DNA from: Culturomica massiliensis
GTDB lineage: Bacteria; Bacteroidota; Bacteroidia; Bacteroidales; Marinifilaceae
DNA: 64,000 nt
NCBI RefSeq assembly: GCF_900091655.1
Contig: NZ_LT594621.1
Location: forward strand, 1-64,000
Direction of reading: 5' to 3'
Each line of letters opens with the position of its first letter. The first letter of the stretch is position 1. The notes below the pieces were generated by a model, which was not told where the DNA came from, searched no databases, and saw nothing but the letters and a program-made list of their open reading frames with translations. Position numbers and translations under genes: made by a program. Below, piece after piece: positions 25,724-35,435 of this stretch.

Positions 25724-26371
25724 TCAGGGTTTGGAAAGGAAGAAAAATGTTTTTTCCGAATAGACGACTTCGATCAGATCAAAGGCGATGAATTTGGCCA
25801 ATGTATTTATGGCTCTGGGACGGGGGAGTCCTGATAGTTTACAATATTGAGATAAAGTGATTTTACCGTTGGTATTCAAATAATCCAATAATTGTTGTTC
25901 GTGGATGGAATAACGGACGAAAGCCCCTTTACGGGCGTGTTTATATTGCCAGAGGCGTAAATGGACCGGACTGGCTAAAATATTTTCGTCTTTTATGCGT
26001 ATGTAAGCCCGGTAGTGATTGTCTTCATCTTTGGCGTAATAGGGTCCTTGTTCTCCCTTGGGGATGATGACTTCCAATACGGTCCGTCCTTCGATTTCGT
26101 GTGTATGCATTTCACAGTCGATGACTGGTTTGCTGTATAGTCTGGCGGCAGCTTCGATCATGTATATTTCTTCTTCAGAACGGACTCCGGCAATTTTCCC
26201 GTTGTCTTTTACCCCGACCAGTAACCGGCCTCCTTCCGTATTTGAGAAAGCAGACAGGCTTTTGGCAATTTTGCGTGCGTCTGAAATTTCAAATTTGAAG
26301 TCCTGTTGCTGGTGTTCTCCCTGGCAGATCAGATCGTATATGTAATGGTGTCCTTTGTGTAGCCTGTTCAT
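25724..26371 (-). CDS. AlbA_2 (Schlafen-like) domain protein
   Basis: The 215-residue protein contains an AlbA_2 domain (residues 15-130, with QDFKFEISDARKIAKSLSAFSNTEGGRLLVGVKDNG), found in putative nucleic-acid-binding regulators and in Schlafen-related proteins. A C-terminal winged-helix-like segment, about 145-205, contains ITLSQYCKLSGLPRPRAINTL. It may be a transcription regulator; the target is unknown. I chose the ATG at 26371 over an upstream in-frame start at 26422 because a TAnnTTTG box (minus strand TATCTTTG, 26383-26376) lies between the two, leaving a nearly leaderless message. Confidence 0.75.
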   Translation of the reverse strand: MNRLHKGHHYIYDLICQGEHQQQDFKFEISDARKIAKSLSAFSNTEGGRLLVGVKDNGKIAGVRSEEEIYMIEAAARLYSKPVIDCEMHTHEIEGRTVLEVIIPKGEQGPYYAKDEDNHYRAYIRIKDENILASPVHLRLWQYKHARKGAFVRYSIHEQQLLDYLNTNGKITLSQYCKLSGLPRPRAINTLAKFIAFDLIEVVYSEKTFFFLSKP

Positions 26372-26716
26372 GGTGCAAAGATAGTAATAAACCCGGAAAC
26401 TTCCGGGACATGCTGTAACCAACCTTAGGAGGATACGTAATAACTACAACTGTTCAGTTCCTGTGATTTTTGATTTACGATCAATTGTCATTGGGAATTT
26501 CAGATTTTAAATTGAAAATGAGAACGGTGATAAAATTACACGCAGGGACGGACTCATTGTGTAATTTTTAATTTATGTTTTAGGTTGTATTTATCTGATA
26601 TATAGTTATTTGTATGGTGATTTGCAGCCTGTGAATTATAATTTTATATCCGTGATTAAAATAAACCGTGCTTTGGAATGCACGCGTGAGTTAGTAATAA
26701 TTTTACCCAATTTGTT
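26372..26716. other. Gap before the superoxide dismutase gene
   Basis: This 345-bp divergent region contains the TATCTTTG box of the AlbA_2 gene, AT-rich words GATTTTTGATTTACGAT and GATTTTAAATTGAAAA, and a palindrome at 26535-26565. The flank left of that palindrome matches array unit 3 near 51 kb. No gene is apparent. Confidence 0.6.
26535..26565 (+). repeat. 31-bp intergenic palindrome
   Basis: The arms ATTACACGCAG and CATTGTGTAAT enclose the core GGACGGACT, with two arm mismatches. It is oriented like the array copies, and the preceding 28 bases also resemble an array unit, so it is a dispersed copy of the larger element. Confidence 0.75.
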
Positions 26717-27382
26717 ATGAAAATGAAAATACAATTAATCGTAATTCTTGGCTTGTTTTTTACAGTCGGAATTCAGCAGAGCCGGGCTCAATCGGGGATG
26801 AAAAAAATCGATATGCCACATTTGCCTTATGCTATGAATGCATTGGAACCGATAATCAGCGAAGAAACTATGAATTATCATTATGGAAAGCATTTACAGG
26901 CTTATGTGGATAATGTGAGCCGATTGATTATCGGTACTCCTTTTGAAAACAGTGATTTGGAAACTATCGTGAAGTATGCTACCGGGCCGATATACAATAA
27001 CGGTTCTCAAGCTTATAATCATACGATTTATTTTTTAACATTTTCTCCGGATGCCGTTCATCAACCTTCCGGTGATTTGTTGAAGGCGATCGAGAAAAAG
27101 TGGGGATCGTTTGAAAATTTCAAGAACGTTTTTTCACAGTCGGCAGCTTCGCTTTTCGGTTCCGGTTGGGTATGGCTGGCTAAAGATAACCAGGGAGAGC
27201 TTTTTATCTTTCAGGAGCCGAACGGCGGCAATCCTCTTTCCAGAGGATATATTCCTTTGATGGGGATGGATGTGTGGGAACATGCTTATTATCTGGATTA
27301 CCAGAACCGGAGACCCGAACATATAGAAAAACTCTGGACAATTATCGATTGGAATACTGTCGGACAAAGATACGGAAGTTGA
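26717..27382 (+). CDS. Exported Fe/Mn superoxide dismutase
   Basis: The 221-residue enzyme converts superoxide to oxygen and peroxide. Metal ligands match the Fe/Mn family: H55 (YHYGKH), H102 (YNHTIYF), D185 and H189 (MDVWEHAYYLDY). Unlike the usual cytoplasmic enzyme it has a clear signal peptide (residues about 1-25, ending SRAQS), so it should act in the periplasm or outside. The usual tryptophan after the second histidine ligand (NHTFYW) is phenylalanine here. Metal preference cannot be fixed from sequence. The start could be the ATG at 26723 instead. A bidirectional terminator follows. Confidence 0.92.
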   Translation: MKMKIQLIVILGLFFTVGIQQSRAQSGMKKIDMPHLPYAMNALEPIISEETMNYHYGKHLQAYVDNVSRLIIGTPFENSDLETIVKYATGPIYNNGSQAYNHTIYFLTFSPDAVHQPSGDLLKAIEKKWGSFENFKNVFSQSAASLFGSGWVWLAKDNQGELFIFQEPNGGNPLSRGYIPLMGMDVWEHAYYLDYQNRRPEHIEKLWTIIDWNTVGQRYGS

Positions 27383-27407
27383 TTTTCGATTGAAAAAGAG
27401 TAAATAA

Positions 27408-27442
27408 AAAATACAAGGCTACCTCGATAGCCTTGTATTTTT
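27408..27442. terminator. Bidirectional terminator
   Basis: AAAATACAAGGCTA (27408-27421) pairs with 27428-27441 across a 6-nt loop, with T-rich ends on both strands, between the convergent superoxide dismutase and alpha-2-macroglobulin genes. Confidence 0.85.
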
Positions 27443-27457
27443 ATGATGTTCAGAAAT

Positions 27458-30400
27458 TTATTTCTGAATGATTGTTTTACCTCCCGGCAGTACGGCTTGT
27501 ATATTGTTATCATACATGGCACTGCATTGAATGGCCGGCCGGGTATATTCTCCGGCGAATGCGGCATTGAACCGGAATTTGAAGATTTTCGTCAGGTCCT
27601 GACCGAGACTGAAATACACATAATAACGGTCATCCCGAATGTCGACATAGTCTGCATCCTTGAATGCCTGGGTATTTCCGGTAAGCCGGTCGTTGATGAT
27701 TTCGAAGCCGGACGGAAGCAAATAACTTAAAGCCAGATTGTCGTATGTGCCGCTGACACCGGTATTGCGTATCGTGATTTCTGCCGTGATATCACTGCCT
27801 TGCTTGATGTCTGCGATGTTTATGACGTTCCCTTTATCGTTGTAATAGGTAATACTCATGGAGAGTCCCGACATAATCCGTTCCTTGACGACTTCATAGG
27901 GTGCGGAAGCTGTAATAAGACGTGTATAAAGCGTACTTTCTCCGTTGTTCTTAACTTGTACGTTGATTTGGGGTTGGTTTGTCGGCAGGTCTTGCTGCCA
28001 GATCGTTTTGCTGATTTTTACCGTTTCTGTGTGTCCTCCTGTCGTTACTTCACAGTTGAGTCCGTCGAGCTTACCGACAAATTTATCGATGTAAGCGGTA
28101 GCAGCAACCAGAGCGAATGCTGTCGTTTGAGTGCTCAACCATTCCTGGGAAGACAGGACGGCAGAGATTTGCTCCAACATTTGCCAGGCGTCCTGCTGCA
28201 TATTTAAATACACCATCGCCTGGAGCATAATTGCTTTATCTCTTACATCGGAGCCAAATGTATAGCCTGTTTGACGATAGGGAGATACTGTTCGCGCCGC
28301 ATTTTTGATCAAATTACCGGCAACATCGGGATGATTGGTAAGGGCATAGGCAGAAGCCAGCAACCATTCGGCCGTCGGATTATGCAGCTTACGCTCTTTC
28401 ATGCGGTTCATTGCCGGCATATTCGGTTTACCTGCCAGAGCAAGTACGTATAGCCGGTAGCCTTGTTGCAGTTCTCCATAATAATCCAAAATTTTATAGC
28501 TGTTGGCCATGGATTGCAAAAATTTGAGGTCTTTTTGCAGTAGTTGTTTCGGTATGGTATATCCTTTTTGGGAAGCTACCCATAAGAAATTAGCCACGTA
28601 AGTACTTACCCATTCGGAGGTATAGGGCGACCCCGGCCAGTAGGCAAAACCGCCCTCTGAGGTTTGATAGCTGCTCAGACGGTTGATGACCGATTTGACA
28701 TTAGCTTCGATTGTATTTTTTTGAGCGACGCTGAGTTCGGTCAGTTCTCCCAGTGACAATTGCGGAAAAGCCGTTGAAGTAATTTGTTCCGCGCATCCGT
28801 GCGGATAGCTGATCAGGTCTTCGAGACGTTCGCCCAGGTTAAGGGGAGGAATAGAAGATATTTCCAATATAGCCGTCGGATCAGCGCCGTTGATATCCGC
28901 CTGGAAATCAGCTTTCTCTCCTTTTTTTAACGTACGGGCTTCGACTTTGGTGATCCGGGGATTCGGAACCCGTATATCGACATCTTCTTTTACATAGGCT
29001 TTTTCATTTCCGGCCCGTGCTGTAAATGTGAGTGTGGAAATACCGGTGGTTTCCTTGATCCGTAGTTTGAACCAGACGATCTTTTCGCCTTTCTGATTGA
29101 AGGTAAGGGTGGAGGATGCATCTCCCAGAATTTCTATTTTATCGTCTGTGCTTACGGATACTTGGGTTTCACGTATGTTGTTGTTCATTGCAAATATCGT
29201 TACCGGAATTTCGATAATATCCCCCGGTGTAAACAGGCGCGGCATAGCTACCGATAACATCAGGGGTTTGTTTACCAAAGCCGAAGTATGTGCAGAACCG
29301 TATTTACCGTTCGAAGTTGCGGCAACCACCATTGCCCGTACTTCTCCGATGTATTCAGGCATACGGAATGTATGTCTGTGGGATTCTCCTTTTTTCAAGG
29401 AAACCGGGCCTTCAAACAGTACGACCGGTTTGAACCGGTTTGTTTTTTCATCCTGTACCGGTTTCAATGCTTCGTCGCCTCCCACTGCAAAGGCTTTTTC
29501 CAGGCGGGCACCATAGGCACCGAAAATGAAATCATAGAAGTCCCATGTTTTTACACCCAGTGCTTCCCGGGCATAAAATGCCGGGAACGGTTCCGGGGTA
29601 CGGAACGAGGTTAGCGATAACAGGCCTTCGTCTACAATAGCCAGGGTATAATCCATAGCTTGTTGGTTTTTCTCGCTCACCGTCACTGTAAATTCCTCTC
29701 CGGGCCGTAATTCCTGAGGCATTTTGATTTCCGGATGAAGGTGGAGGGCTGCATCTTCTACATTGATATTTACAACTCCATAGAGGCGTACCGGGCGGTC
29801 GTTGTCTCTGTTTTTCTGGGGCTGAATCAGAGTTACAAATGCATATATGTTCGGACACATATCGGAAGTTGCTTCAAATTCGAACGTTGTTTGTCCTTCC
29901 GTTGTCTCGACGCGGTGAATGTCTTTGAAGCTTGTGCCGTTTTCAAGGCTGACAATAGCGACACTACCTTTTGAGGAAGGTATGTTGATACGGATTTTTT
30001 CTCCTGTTTTATACTCTTTTTTATCTGTATTGACTGTCAATAAGGTTGCCATTTCAGCCGAAGCATTTTCTGCCCAGGATCCGAAATAGGTGATCATGCC
30101 TGCCGTATGTCCGGATTGGACGTCTGTGGCTTGTATGTAATAACGTCCGTAATAATCGATATTCAGATCACAGGTAAAATTCCCGTCGGATGATGTTGTG
30201 TAGCGGTCAAAGACCGGATCGTTGTATGTGCGGTTGATGTATGAGCCCGAATTGTCCTGATCGGCTTCCCACCACCAGCTCCAATTGATTTTGTATACTT
30301 TGATGTGGATTTTGGATGAAGCTGTACTTTTCTTGCCTTCCGGCGTTAGAAGAATACCTTGCAGGCGTACATTTTCTTTTGTAGGATACCAGCCGTCGGA

Positions 30401-32920
30401 AGTTTTGGGAAGGCGGATACCGGCATAGCGGATGTAAGGGGAGTAGCGGGTGGTGTAGGTTGAAATACTGAAATCCCCGCTATTTTCGAAGACCCGGGTC
30501 GTAAAAGAAGCCGTGAGTATCCCGGGTGCATTTTCTGTATGTATTTTATCCAGGTTAAAAGAGAAGTTGCCTTCGCCGTCGGTGGTCCCGTCGAAAAGTG
30601 TTTCCGCATAAGATTGAAAATCTTCGGCAATATCATTGAAAGCGTAGTCGGGATATTCCCGGAAAGCCGTACGATTACGATTCAGGCGAACTTCTGTAAT
30701 TGCTTTCAGGTTTGCCGTGGGAGCTCCGTTCAGCCAACGTGTTTTTACACGAACGGTTTTATTGGGAATACCTTCTCCGATTATGTCGTCGTTCGGAAAT
30801 TCCATGTTGATACTGAGACGATTGGGTTTTATCGTTTCTATGCGCAGTGTTTTATTGAAGTTGCTGCCGCCTATTTTGACAATTGCTTTCCAGTAGCCTG
30901 TCGGTGCATCTTCTGCTGTTGAGAAACGGAATGTGTGAATCGGGCATTCACTTGTTGTGCTTTTCCGGGTTTCGGTGATATTTCCTTTCGGATCTGCCAA
31001 TTGGGCGATAACCGGATGGCCTTGGGGGAGTACATTCAATTTATCTTCGAGTATGAAAGAGAGGTAGATGTCATCTCCGGGACGCCATACACCCCGTTCA
31101 CCGTAGATGAATCCTTTCAGTCCGGATTGAACATTCGCTCCGCTGATGTCGAAGTTGCTTAATGATAGGGCATTGGCATCGGCAATACGTAGCCAAGCCT
31201 GATCGTTTCCTTTACGGGCATGGACAATAAACGTTTTTTCTTCCGTATGTAGGTATGCAAATCCGTTTTTGTCCGTTTCGACGGAATCCAGTTTTTGATT
31301 CTGGTAGTTGTAGAGGGTGATCATACAATCGGATACCGGCGTAGCTGTGGCAATGTCGTTGACTGCGACGAAATACCGGTTATCGGCCCCTCTTTTAGCG
31401 ACGAGTCCCAATGAAGTGTTGATGATATTTTTTCCGATAAAACGTTGACTGTTGTAATAGGATACGGTATAAGGATTATCCCGGTCTTCCCAGCGGTAAT
31501 CCGGGTTGTAATAATACATATCGTAGTAATATCCATCATCGTCGTCGTCCCAGTTTTTCTTATAATAGTTGATATCATCCTCGTTGTCCGAATTATTGGC
31601 AAATGTGGTATAGGAACGTTGGAAACGGATTTCCAGCCGGTAAATGACTCCTTTTTCCAGTTTTATCAGGTCGGAAAGATTGAGTGTAAAATCGTTCCAA
31701 CGGTTGAGATCTATGTTTGTACCTTCTTGCTGTAAATCGATTTTTTGCCGGAAGACGGGACGTGCTGTACGCATCAGACTGCTTGTACCGTTGTATGAAT
31801 TTTGTTGAAGAAAGAAATTCATGTTTTGCTGGAACACTTTGATGATTTGTACGTCAACGGCTTTCAGGGCTACTGCGGAGAAAGGAACCAATACCTTCCC
31901 GTTTGCAGGTGTGATGACGCCTTCTCCGATAAATTTTACGGCGGGGTTGGTAGAAGGTAAGGAGATTGTGTACGTCTGGGTTTCCGTGAGTATTTTCCCG
32001 TCGTTACCTCGGATGCCTTCGTGAATTGTTATATCGAGGTATTCCAGGTTTTTATTGAGGGTGTAATACAGGTAGATTGTATTACCTTCAGTTTTGTACC
32101 GTATATCGGATATACCCTCAATTGTAATAAGTCCTTCCAGGTTCTGGTCCGGATCGACGTTGTCCGACAAGTCTATGCGTAGAGATTGACGGTCGTTCTT
32201 ATTGAGACGGACATCGAGTACGGAGAATTCACTTTTTCCCGGAATTTTAATTGTCGTTTCAGTACCGTTGACAATTTTTTTGCCGAAAGAGAGTTGTAAC
32301 TCCTGCGGAGATTCAGTTTTGCCGATATCCGGAATTTTGAAATAATGGGTATTTCCGTTGTGTTCCCATATAATCGGTATTTCACGGTCACTTAGACGGG
32401 CTGATACCTGTTTTTCGATTTCTTCATTTTCCATAAAATCGGAAGTGATTAATGAAGCTTCGTAAGTCAATGTATCGTTGGCTTCTCCTGTGGTAAGGGT
32501 ACCGGAGGAATAAGATGCTTTTAAATCTACGACTTTGACTTTGAATGTGTAATATTGGAATTTTTGAGGGACATCCATCAGACTGCCTAGATGTAATTTG
32601 AAGGTGTATTCTTCACCGTTTTTAAATCGTTCTTCCGGTGTAAATTCTAATGTACGTTCGTCTTTTAGGATCAGTTGTCCCTTTATGTCCGGAGATATTT
32701 TCAGTAGTTTAGCAGGCAATGTTTCTCCTGTTTTAACATCCGGATTTACACTTTTTTCCAGATAGATTTCAACGGGACTATCGGATACGATCGTTCCTGA
32801 AGTATGACCGTAAATGTATTTACTGAATGCTTCTTTGTCCGTTGTTTCCTGGGAACCGCAGGCGTTTAATAGTCCTATCAGCAGGAATAAGCTGTAATAA
32901 AGTAGATGCTGTTGCCTCAT
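27458..32920 (-). CDS. Alpha-2-macroglobulin-family lipoprotein
   Basis: This 1820-residue protein is the bacterial form of the protease trap. A lipoprotein signal ends at the lipobox LLNAC (C21). MG1/MG2-type repeats follow, then the bait and A2M domains and the thioester region YPHGCAEQ, where C1376 and Q1379 form the thioester. Helical TED repeats and a receptor-binding-like C-terminal domain come last. When a protease cuts the bait, the exposed thioester binds it. In many proteobacteria the gene sits beside pbpC, but there is no penicillin-binding protein gene here. An aspartate-rich stretch (WDDDDDGYYYDMYYYN) lies near residue 460 and is unusual. A TAnnTTTG box at 32959-32952 precedes it. 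Confidence 0.93.
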   Translation of the reverse strand: MRQQHLLYYSLFLLIGLLNACGSQETTDKEAFSKYIYGHTSGTIVSDSPVEIYLEKSVNPDVKTGETLPAKLLKISPDIKGQLILKDERTLEFTPEERFKNGEEYTFKLHLGSLMDVPQKFQYYTFKVKVVDLKASYSSGTLTTGEANDTLTYEASLITSDFMENEEIEKQVSARLSDREIPIIWEHNGNTHYFKIPDIGKTESPQELQLSFGKKIVNGTETTIKIPGKSEFSVLDVRLNKNDRQSLRIDLSDNVDPDQNLEGLITIEGISDIRYKTEGNTIYLYYTLNKNLEYLDITIHEGIRGNDGKILTETQTYTISLPSTNPAVKFIGEGVITPANGKVLVPFSAVALKAVDVQIIKVFQQNMNFFLQQNSYNGTSSLMRTARPVFRQKIDLQQEGTNIDLNRWNDFTLNLSDLIKLEKGVIYRLEIRFQRSYTTFANNSDNEDDINYYKKNWDDDDDGYYYDMYYYNPDYRWEDRDNPYTVSYYNSQRFIGKNIINTSLGLVAKRGADNRYFVAVNDIATATPVSDCMITLYNYQNQKLDSVETDKNGFAYLHTEEKTFIVHARKGNDQAWLRIADANALSLSNFDISGANVQSGLKGFIYGERGVWRPGDDIYLSFILEDKLNVLPQGHPVIAQLADPKGNITETRKSTTSECPIHTFRFSTAEDAPTGYWKAIVKIGGSNFNKTLRIETIKPNRLSINMEFPNDDIIGEGIPNKTVRVKTRWLNGAPTANLKAITEVRLNRNRTAFREYPDYAFNDIAEDFQSYAETLFDGTTDGEGNFSFNLDKIHTENAPGILTASFTTRVFENSGDFSISTYTTRYSPYIRYAGIRLPKTSDGWYPTKENVRLQGILLTPEGKKSTASSKIHIKVYKINWSWWWEADQDNSGSYINRTYNDPVFDRYTTSSDGNFTCDLNIDYYGRYYIQATDVQSGHTAGMITYFGSWAENASAEMATLLTVNTDKKEYKTGEKIRINIPSSKGSVAIVSLENGTSFKDIHRVETTEGQTTFEFEATSDMCPNIYAFVTLIQPQKNRDNDRPVRLYGVVNINVEDAALHLHPEIKMPQELRPGEEFTVTVSEKNQQAMDYTLAIVDEGLLSLTSFRTPEPFPAFYAREALGVKTWDFYDFIFGAYGARLEKAFAVGGDEALKPVQDEKTNRFKPVVLFEGPVSLKKGESHRHTFRMPEYIGEVRAMVVAATSNGKYGSAHTSALVNKPLMLSVAMPRLFTPGDIIEIPVTIFAMNNNIRETQVSVSTDDKIEILGDASSTLTFNQKGEKIVWFKLRIKETTGISTLTFTARAGNEKAYVKEDVDIRVPNPRITKVEARTLKKGEKADFQADINGADPTAILEISSIPPLNLGERLEDLISYPHGCAEQITSTAFPQLSLGELTELSVAQKNTIEANVKSVINRLSSYQTSEGGFAYWPGSPYTSEWVSTYVANFLWVASQKGYTIPKQLLQKDLKFLQSMANSYKILDYYGELQQGYRLYVLALAGKPNMPAMNRMKERKLHNPTAEWLLASAYALTNHPDVAGNLIKNAARTVSPYRQTGYTFGSDVRDKAIMLQAMVYLNMQQDAWQMLEQISAVLSSQEWLSTQTTAFALVAATAYIDKFVGKLDGLNCEVTTGGHTETVKISKTIWQQDLPTNQPQINVQVKNNGESTLYTRLITASAPYEVVKERIMSGLSMSITYYNDKGNVINIADIKQGSDITAEITIRNTGVSGTYDNLALSYLLPSGFEIINDRLTGNTQAFKDADYVDIRDDRYYVYFSLGQDLTKIFKFRFNAAFAGEYTRPAIQCSAMYDNNIQAVLPGGKTIIQK

Positions 32921-33101
32921 AATTAAGGATATTTAGTAGTTTACCATGTTACAAAGTTAGAACAATAATAAACTGTGCATATATTTTCTCCTGTTTTTAT
33001 TTTTTATATTTTTGTTCGTTTTATATCTTGCTGTGGACGGTGAGATATCATAAAGAAGGGGATAGAGTATCCCCGGGAGGTAAATTAAAATAAATGAAGG
33101 T

Positions 33102-34415
33102 ATGAGAATCGCTGTTGTCGGTACGGGGTATGTCGGTTTGGTATCAGGCACTTGTCTGGCGGAGACCGGGGTTACGGTTACCTGTGTGGATGTGGATGCA
33201 ACGAAAATAGAGTTGTTGAATAAGGGAGGGATTCCTATTTATGAGCCCGGACTTGCTGAGTTGGTGGTAAAGAACCGTATGGATGAACGTTTATTTTTTA
33301 CTGTTTCCCTACAGGAAGCTTTGATAGATGCCGATGCCGTATTCATTGCGGTCGGTACGCCTCCGGATGAAGACGGTAGTGCCGACCTGCGTTATGTTTT
33401 AGGGGTTGCCCGTGAAATCGGACAGTTGTTGGATCATTATGCCGTTATTGTTACAAAATCTACCGTTCCGGTCGGGACCAACCGGAAAGTTAAAGATACC
33501 ATTACGGAAGAGTTGAGAAAACGGGGATCGGATGTGGAATTTGACGTTGCTTCCAATCCGGAATTTTTGAAAGAAGGAGATGCTGTAAATGACTTTATGT
33601 CTCCCGACCGTATCGTTATCGGCGTTGAATCGGATCAGGCCAAAAAGACGATGGAACGTTTGTATCATGCTTTTCTTTTGAACAATACCTCGATTTTTTT
33701 TATGGATATACCATCGGCAGAAATGACTAAATATGCTGCGAATTCCATGTTGGCGACCCGTATTTCTTTTATGAATGACATTGCTAATCTTTGTGAGATT
33801 GTCGGAGCGGATGTAAGTGCCGTAAAACGGGGGATAGGCAGCGATACCCGGATCGGCAAGAAATTTCTGAATGCCGGTTGCGGATATGGGGGGTCCTGTT
33901 TTCCGAAAGATGTGAAGGCTTTGATAAAAACGGGGAAGGAATATGGGTATAGTATGGAGGTGCTGGAAGCTGTAGAGCGGGTAAACGAAAGACAGAAAGA
34001 AGTGTTGTTTACTAAGATCATGAAGCACTATGGCGGTCATATACGGGGAAAACATTTCGGAATGTGGGGATTGTCTTTTAAACCCGCCACGGACGATATG
34101 CGCGAGGCTCCTTCTTTGGTCTTGATTGATAAATTGCTTGAAGCCGGAGCTACGGTTTGTGCGTTCGATCCGGTGGCAATGGATGAGGCGCGCCGTCGCA
34201 TCGGTGACCGTATCGGATATGCCCGGAATATGTACGAGGCTTTGCAAGGAGCCGATGCTATGATTGTGGTGACGGAATGGCAGGAGTTTAAAGTTCCTAA
34301 GTTTACATATATAGAGAAGGCTTTGAGGGAAAAGATTATCTTTGACGGACGGAATATATACAGTCCCGATCAGATGAAAGAATTCGGGTATGTTTATTAC
34401 GGAATCGGAAAGTAA
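33102..34415 (+). CDS. ugd: UDP-glucose 6-dehydrogenase
   Basis: The 437-residue enzyme oxidises UDP-glucose to UDP-glucuronate for surface polysaccharide precursors. The NAD-binding GTGYVGLVSGTCLAETG is at residues 7-23, and the catalytic cysteine is C266 in GCGYGGSCFPKD. The dimer and C-terminal nucleotide domains are complete. It stands without other capsule genes and may share a transcript with the lipid kinase gene 127 bp downstream. UDP-mannose-type dehydrogenases are less likely given the overall match. Confidence 0.92.
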   Translation: MRIAVVGTGYVGLVSGTCLAETGVTVTCVDVDATKIELLNKGGIPIYEPGLAELVVKNRMDERLFFTVSLQEALIDADAVFIAVGTPPDEDGSADLRYVLGVAREIGQLLDHYAVIVTKSTVPVGTNRKVKDTITEELRKRGSDVEFDVASNPEFLKEGDAVNDFMSPDRIVIGVESDQAKKTMERLYHAFLLNNTSIFFMDIPSAEMTKYAANSMLATRISFMNDIANLCEIVGADVSAVKRGIGSDTRIGKKFLNAGCGYGGSCFPKDVKALIKTGKEYGYSMEVLEAVERVNERQKEVLFTKIMKHYGGHIRGKHFGMWGLSFKPATDDMREAPSLVLIDKLLEAGATVCAFDPVAMDEARRRIGDRIGYARNMYEALQGADAMIVVTEWQEFKVPKFTYIEKALREKIIFDGRNIYSPDQMKEFGYVYYGIGK

Positions 34416-34542
34416 AATTTGTGGGGACGGTCGAAAGCTTTGATTGGAAATTTTAATTTCGTCTGTTGACGAAATAGTATCGATATTTGGAGGATATAGA
34501 CCGAATGCCGGTTATATAAAGAATTTTATTCAGGTTATTATT

Positions 34543-35427
34543 ATGCGTCTGTTATTTGTGGTGAATCCTGTTTCCGGTTACGGGGCGGGTAAAAAATTAC
34601 CGAAAAAGATTAAAGAATTGGCTGAATACCGGGATATCGATTACGATATAAAATTTACCGAATATGCCGGTCATGCCCGTGAAATTGTTGCCGATGTCCG
34701 GAAAAGCGGGCAATATACCCATGTCGTGGCTGTCGGGGGAGATGGAACTGTCAATGAGGTAGGAACTTCGTTAATGGGGAGTGATCTCATATTCGGTATC
34801 GTATCTATTGGTAGCGGCAATGGGTTTGCACGGCATCTGGGATATTCAACTTCATTAAAAAAAGCTTTGAGACAGGTGCTTTGCGGAACTTGTTCGCAGG
34901 TGGATGTTATGGAGATAAACGGAGAATATTCCTTGAATGTGAGTGGTGTCGGTTTTGATGCGGAAGTTGCACATGAATTCAATCGTCAGAAACTGCGGGG
35001 TGTTTTTTCATACATTTATGCCGGGTTGAAGATGTGGTTTAATTATTCTTCGAAAAAATACCGGATTACCTGTAATGGGCAAACGGTGGAAGAAACCTGT
35101 TTTATTCTCAGTTTTGCCAACAGTTCTCAGTTTGGAAATAATGCCTGTATTGCACCGCATGCTTCTTTGAGGGATGGGTTGATGAATGTATGCCTGTTGA
35201 AACGTCCCCAATGGTGGAATGTACTTTTGTTTTTGTTTTTCTTTATGAATGCCCGGGTGGATAAATTGAGTCTTTACAAAGAATTCCGTTGTGAAGAGGC
35301 TTTGATTGAAGGAGATATTCACAAAGTGCATATTGACGGGGAGGCGGCTTTTATGAATGCTCCGGTACAGTTGAAAATTCACAAAGGAGTACTGAAGTTG
35401 GTCGTTCCTAAATTTGCGAAGGGATAA
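34543..35427 (+). CDS. Diacylglycerol/lipid kinase family protein
   Basis: The 294-residue protein is a DAGK-catalytic-domain enzyme (YegS/DgkB type) that phosphorylates a lipid with ATP at the membrane surface. The N-terminal MRLLFVVNPVSGYGAGKK is typical, the nucleotide motif GGDGTVNEV is present, and GSGNGFARHLG follows. The lipid substrate is not decided by the sequence; diacylglycerol recycling is most likely. I place the start at 34543 because the in-frame extension to a TTG at 34444 adds 33 residues without family similarity. Confidence 0.87.
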   Translation: MRLLFVVNPVSGYGAGKKLPKKIKELAEYRDIDYDIKFTEYAGHAREIVADVRKSGQYTHVVAVGGDGTVNEVGTSLMGSDLIFGIVSIGSGNGFARHLGYSTSLKKALRQVLCGTCSQVDVMEINGEYSLNVSGVGFDAEVAHEFNRQKLRGVFSYIYAGLKMWFNYSSKKYRITCNGQTVEETCFILSFANSSQFGNNACIAPHASLRDGLMNVCLLKRPQWWNVLLFLFFFMNARVDKLSLYKEFRCEEALIEGDIHKVHIDGEAAFMNAPVQLKIHKGVLKLVVPKFAKG

Positions 35428-35435
35428 CCGTTCCG

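Noticed and set aside
34444..34542. Longer start of the lipid kinase
   Set aside because: It would use a TTG and add 33 residues ahead of the conserved MRLLFVVNP start.
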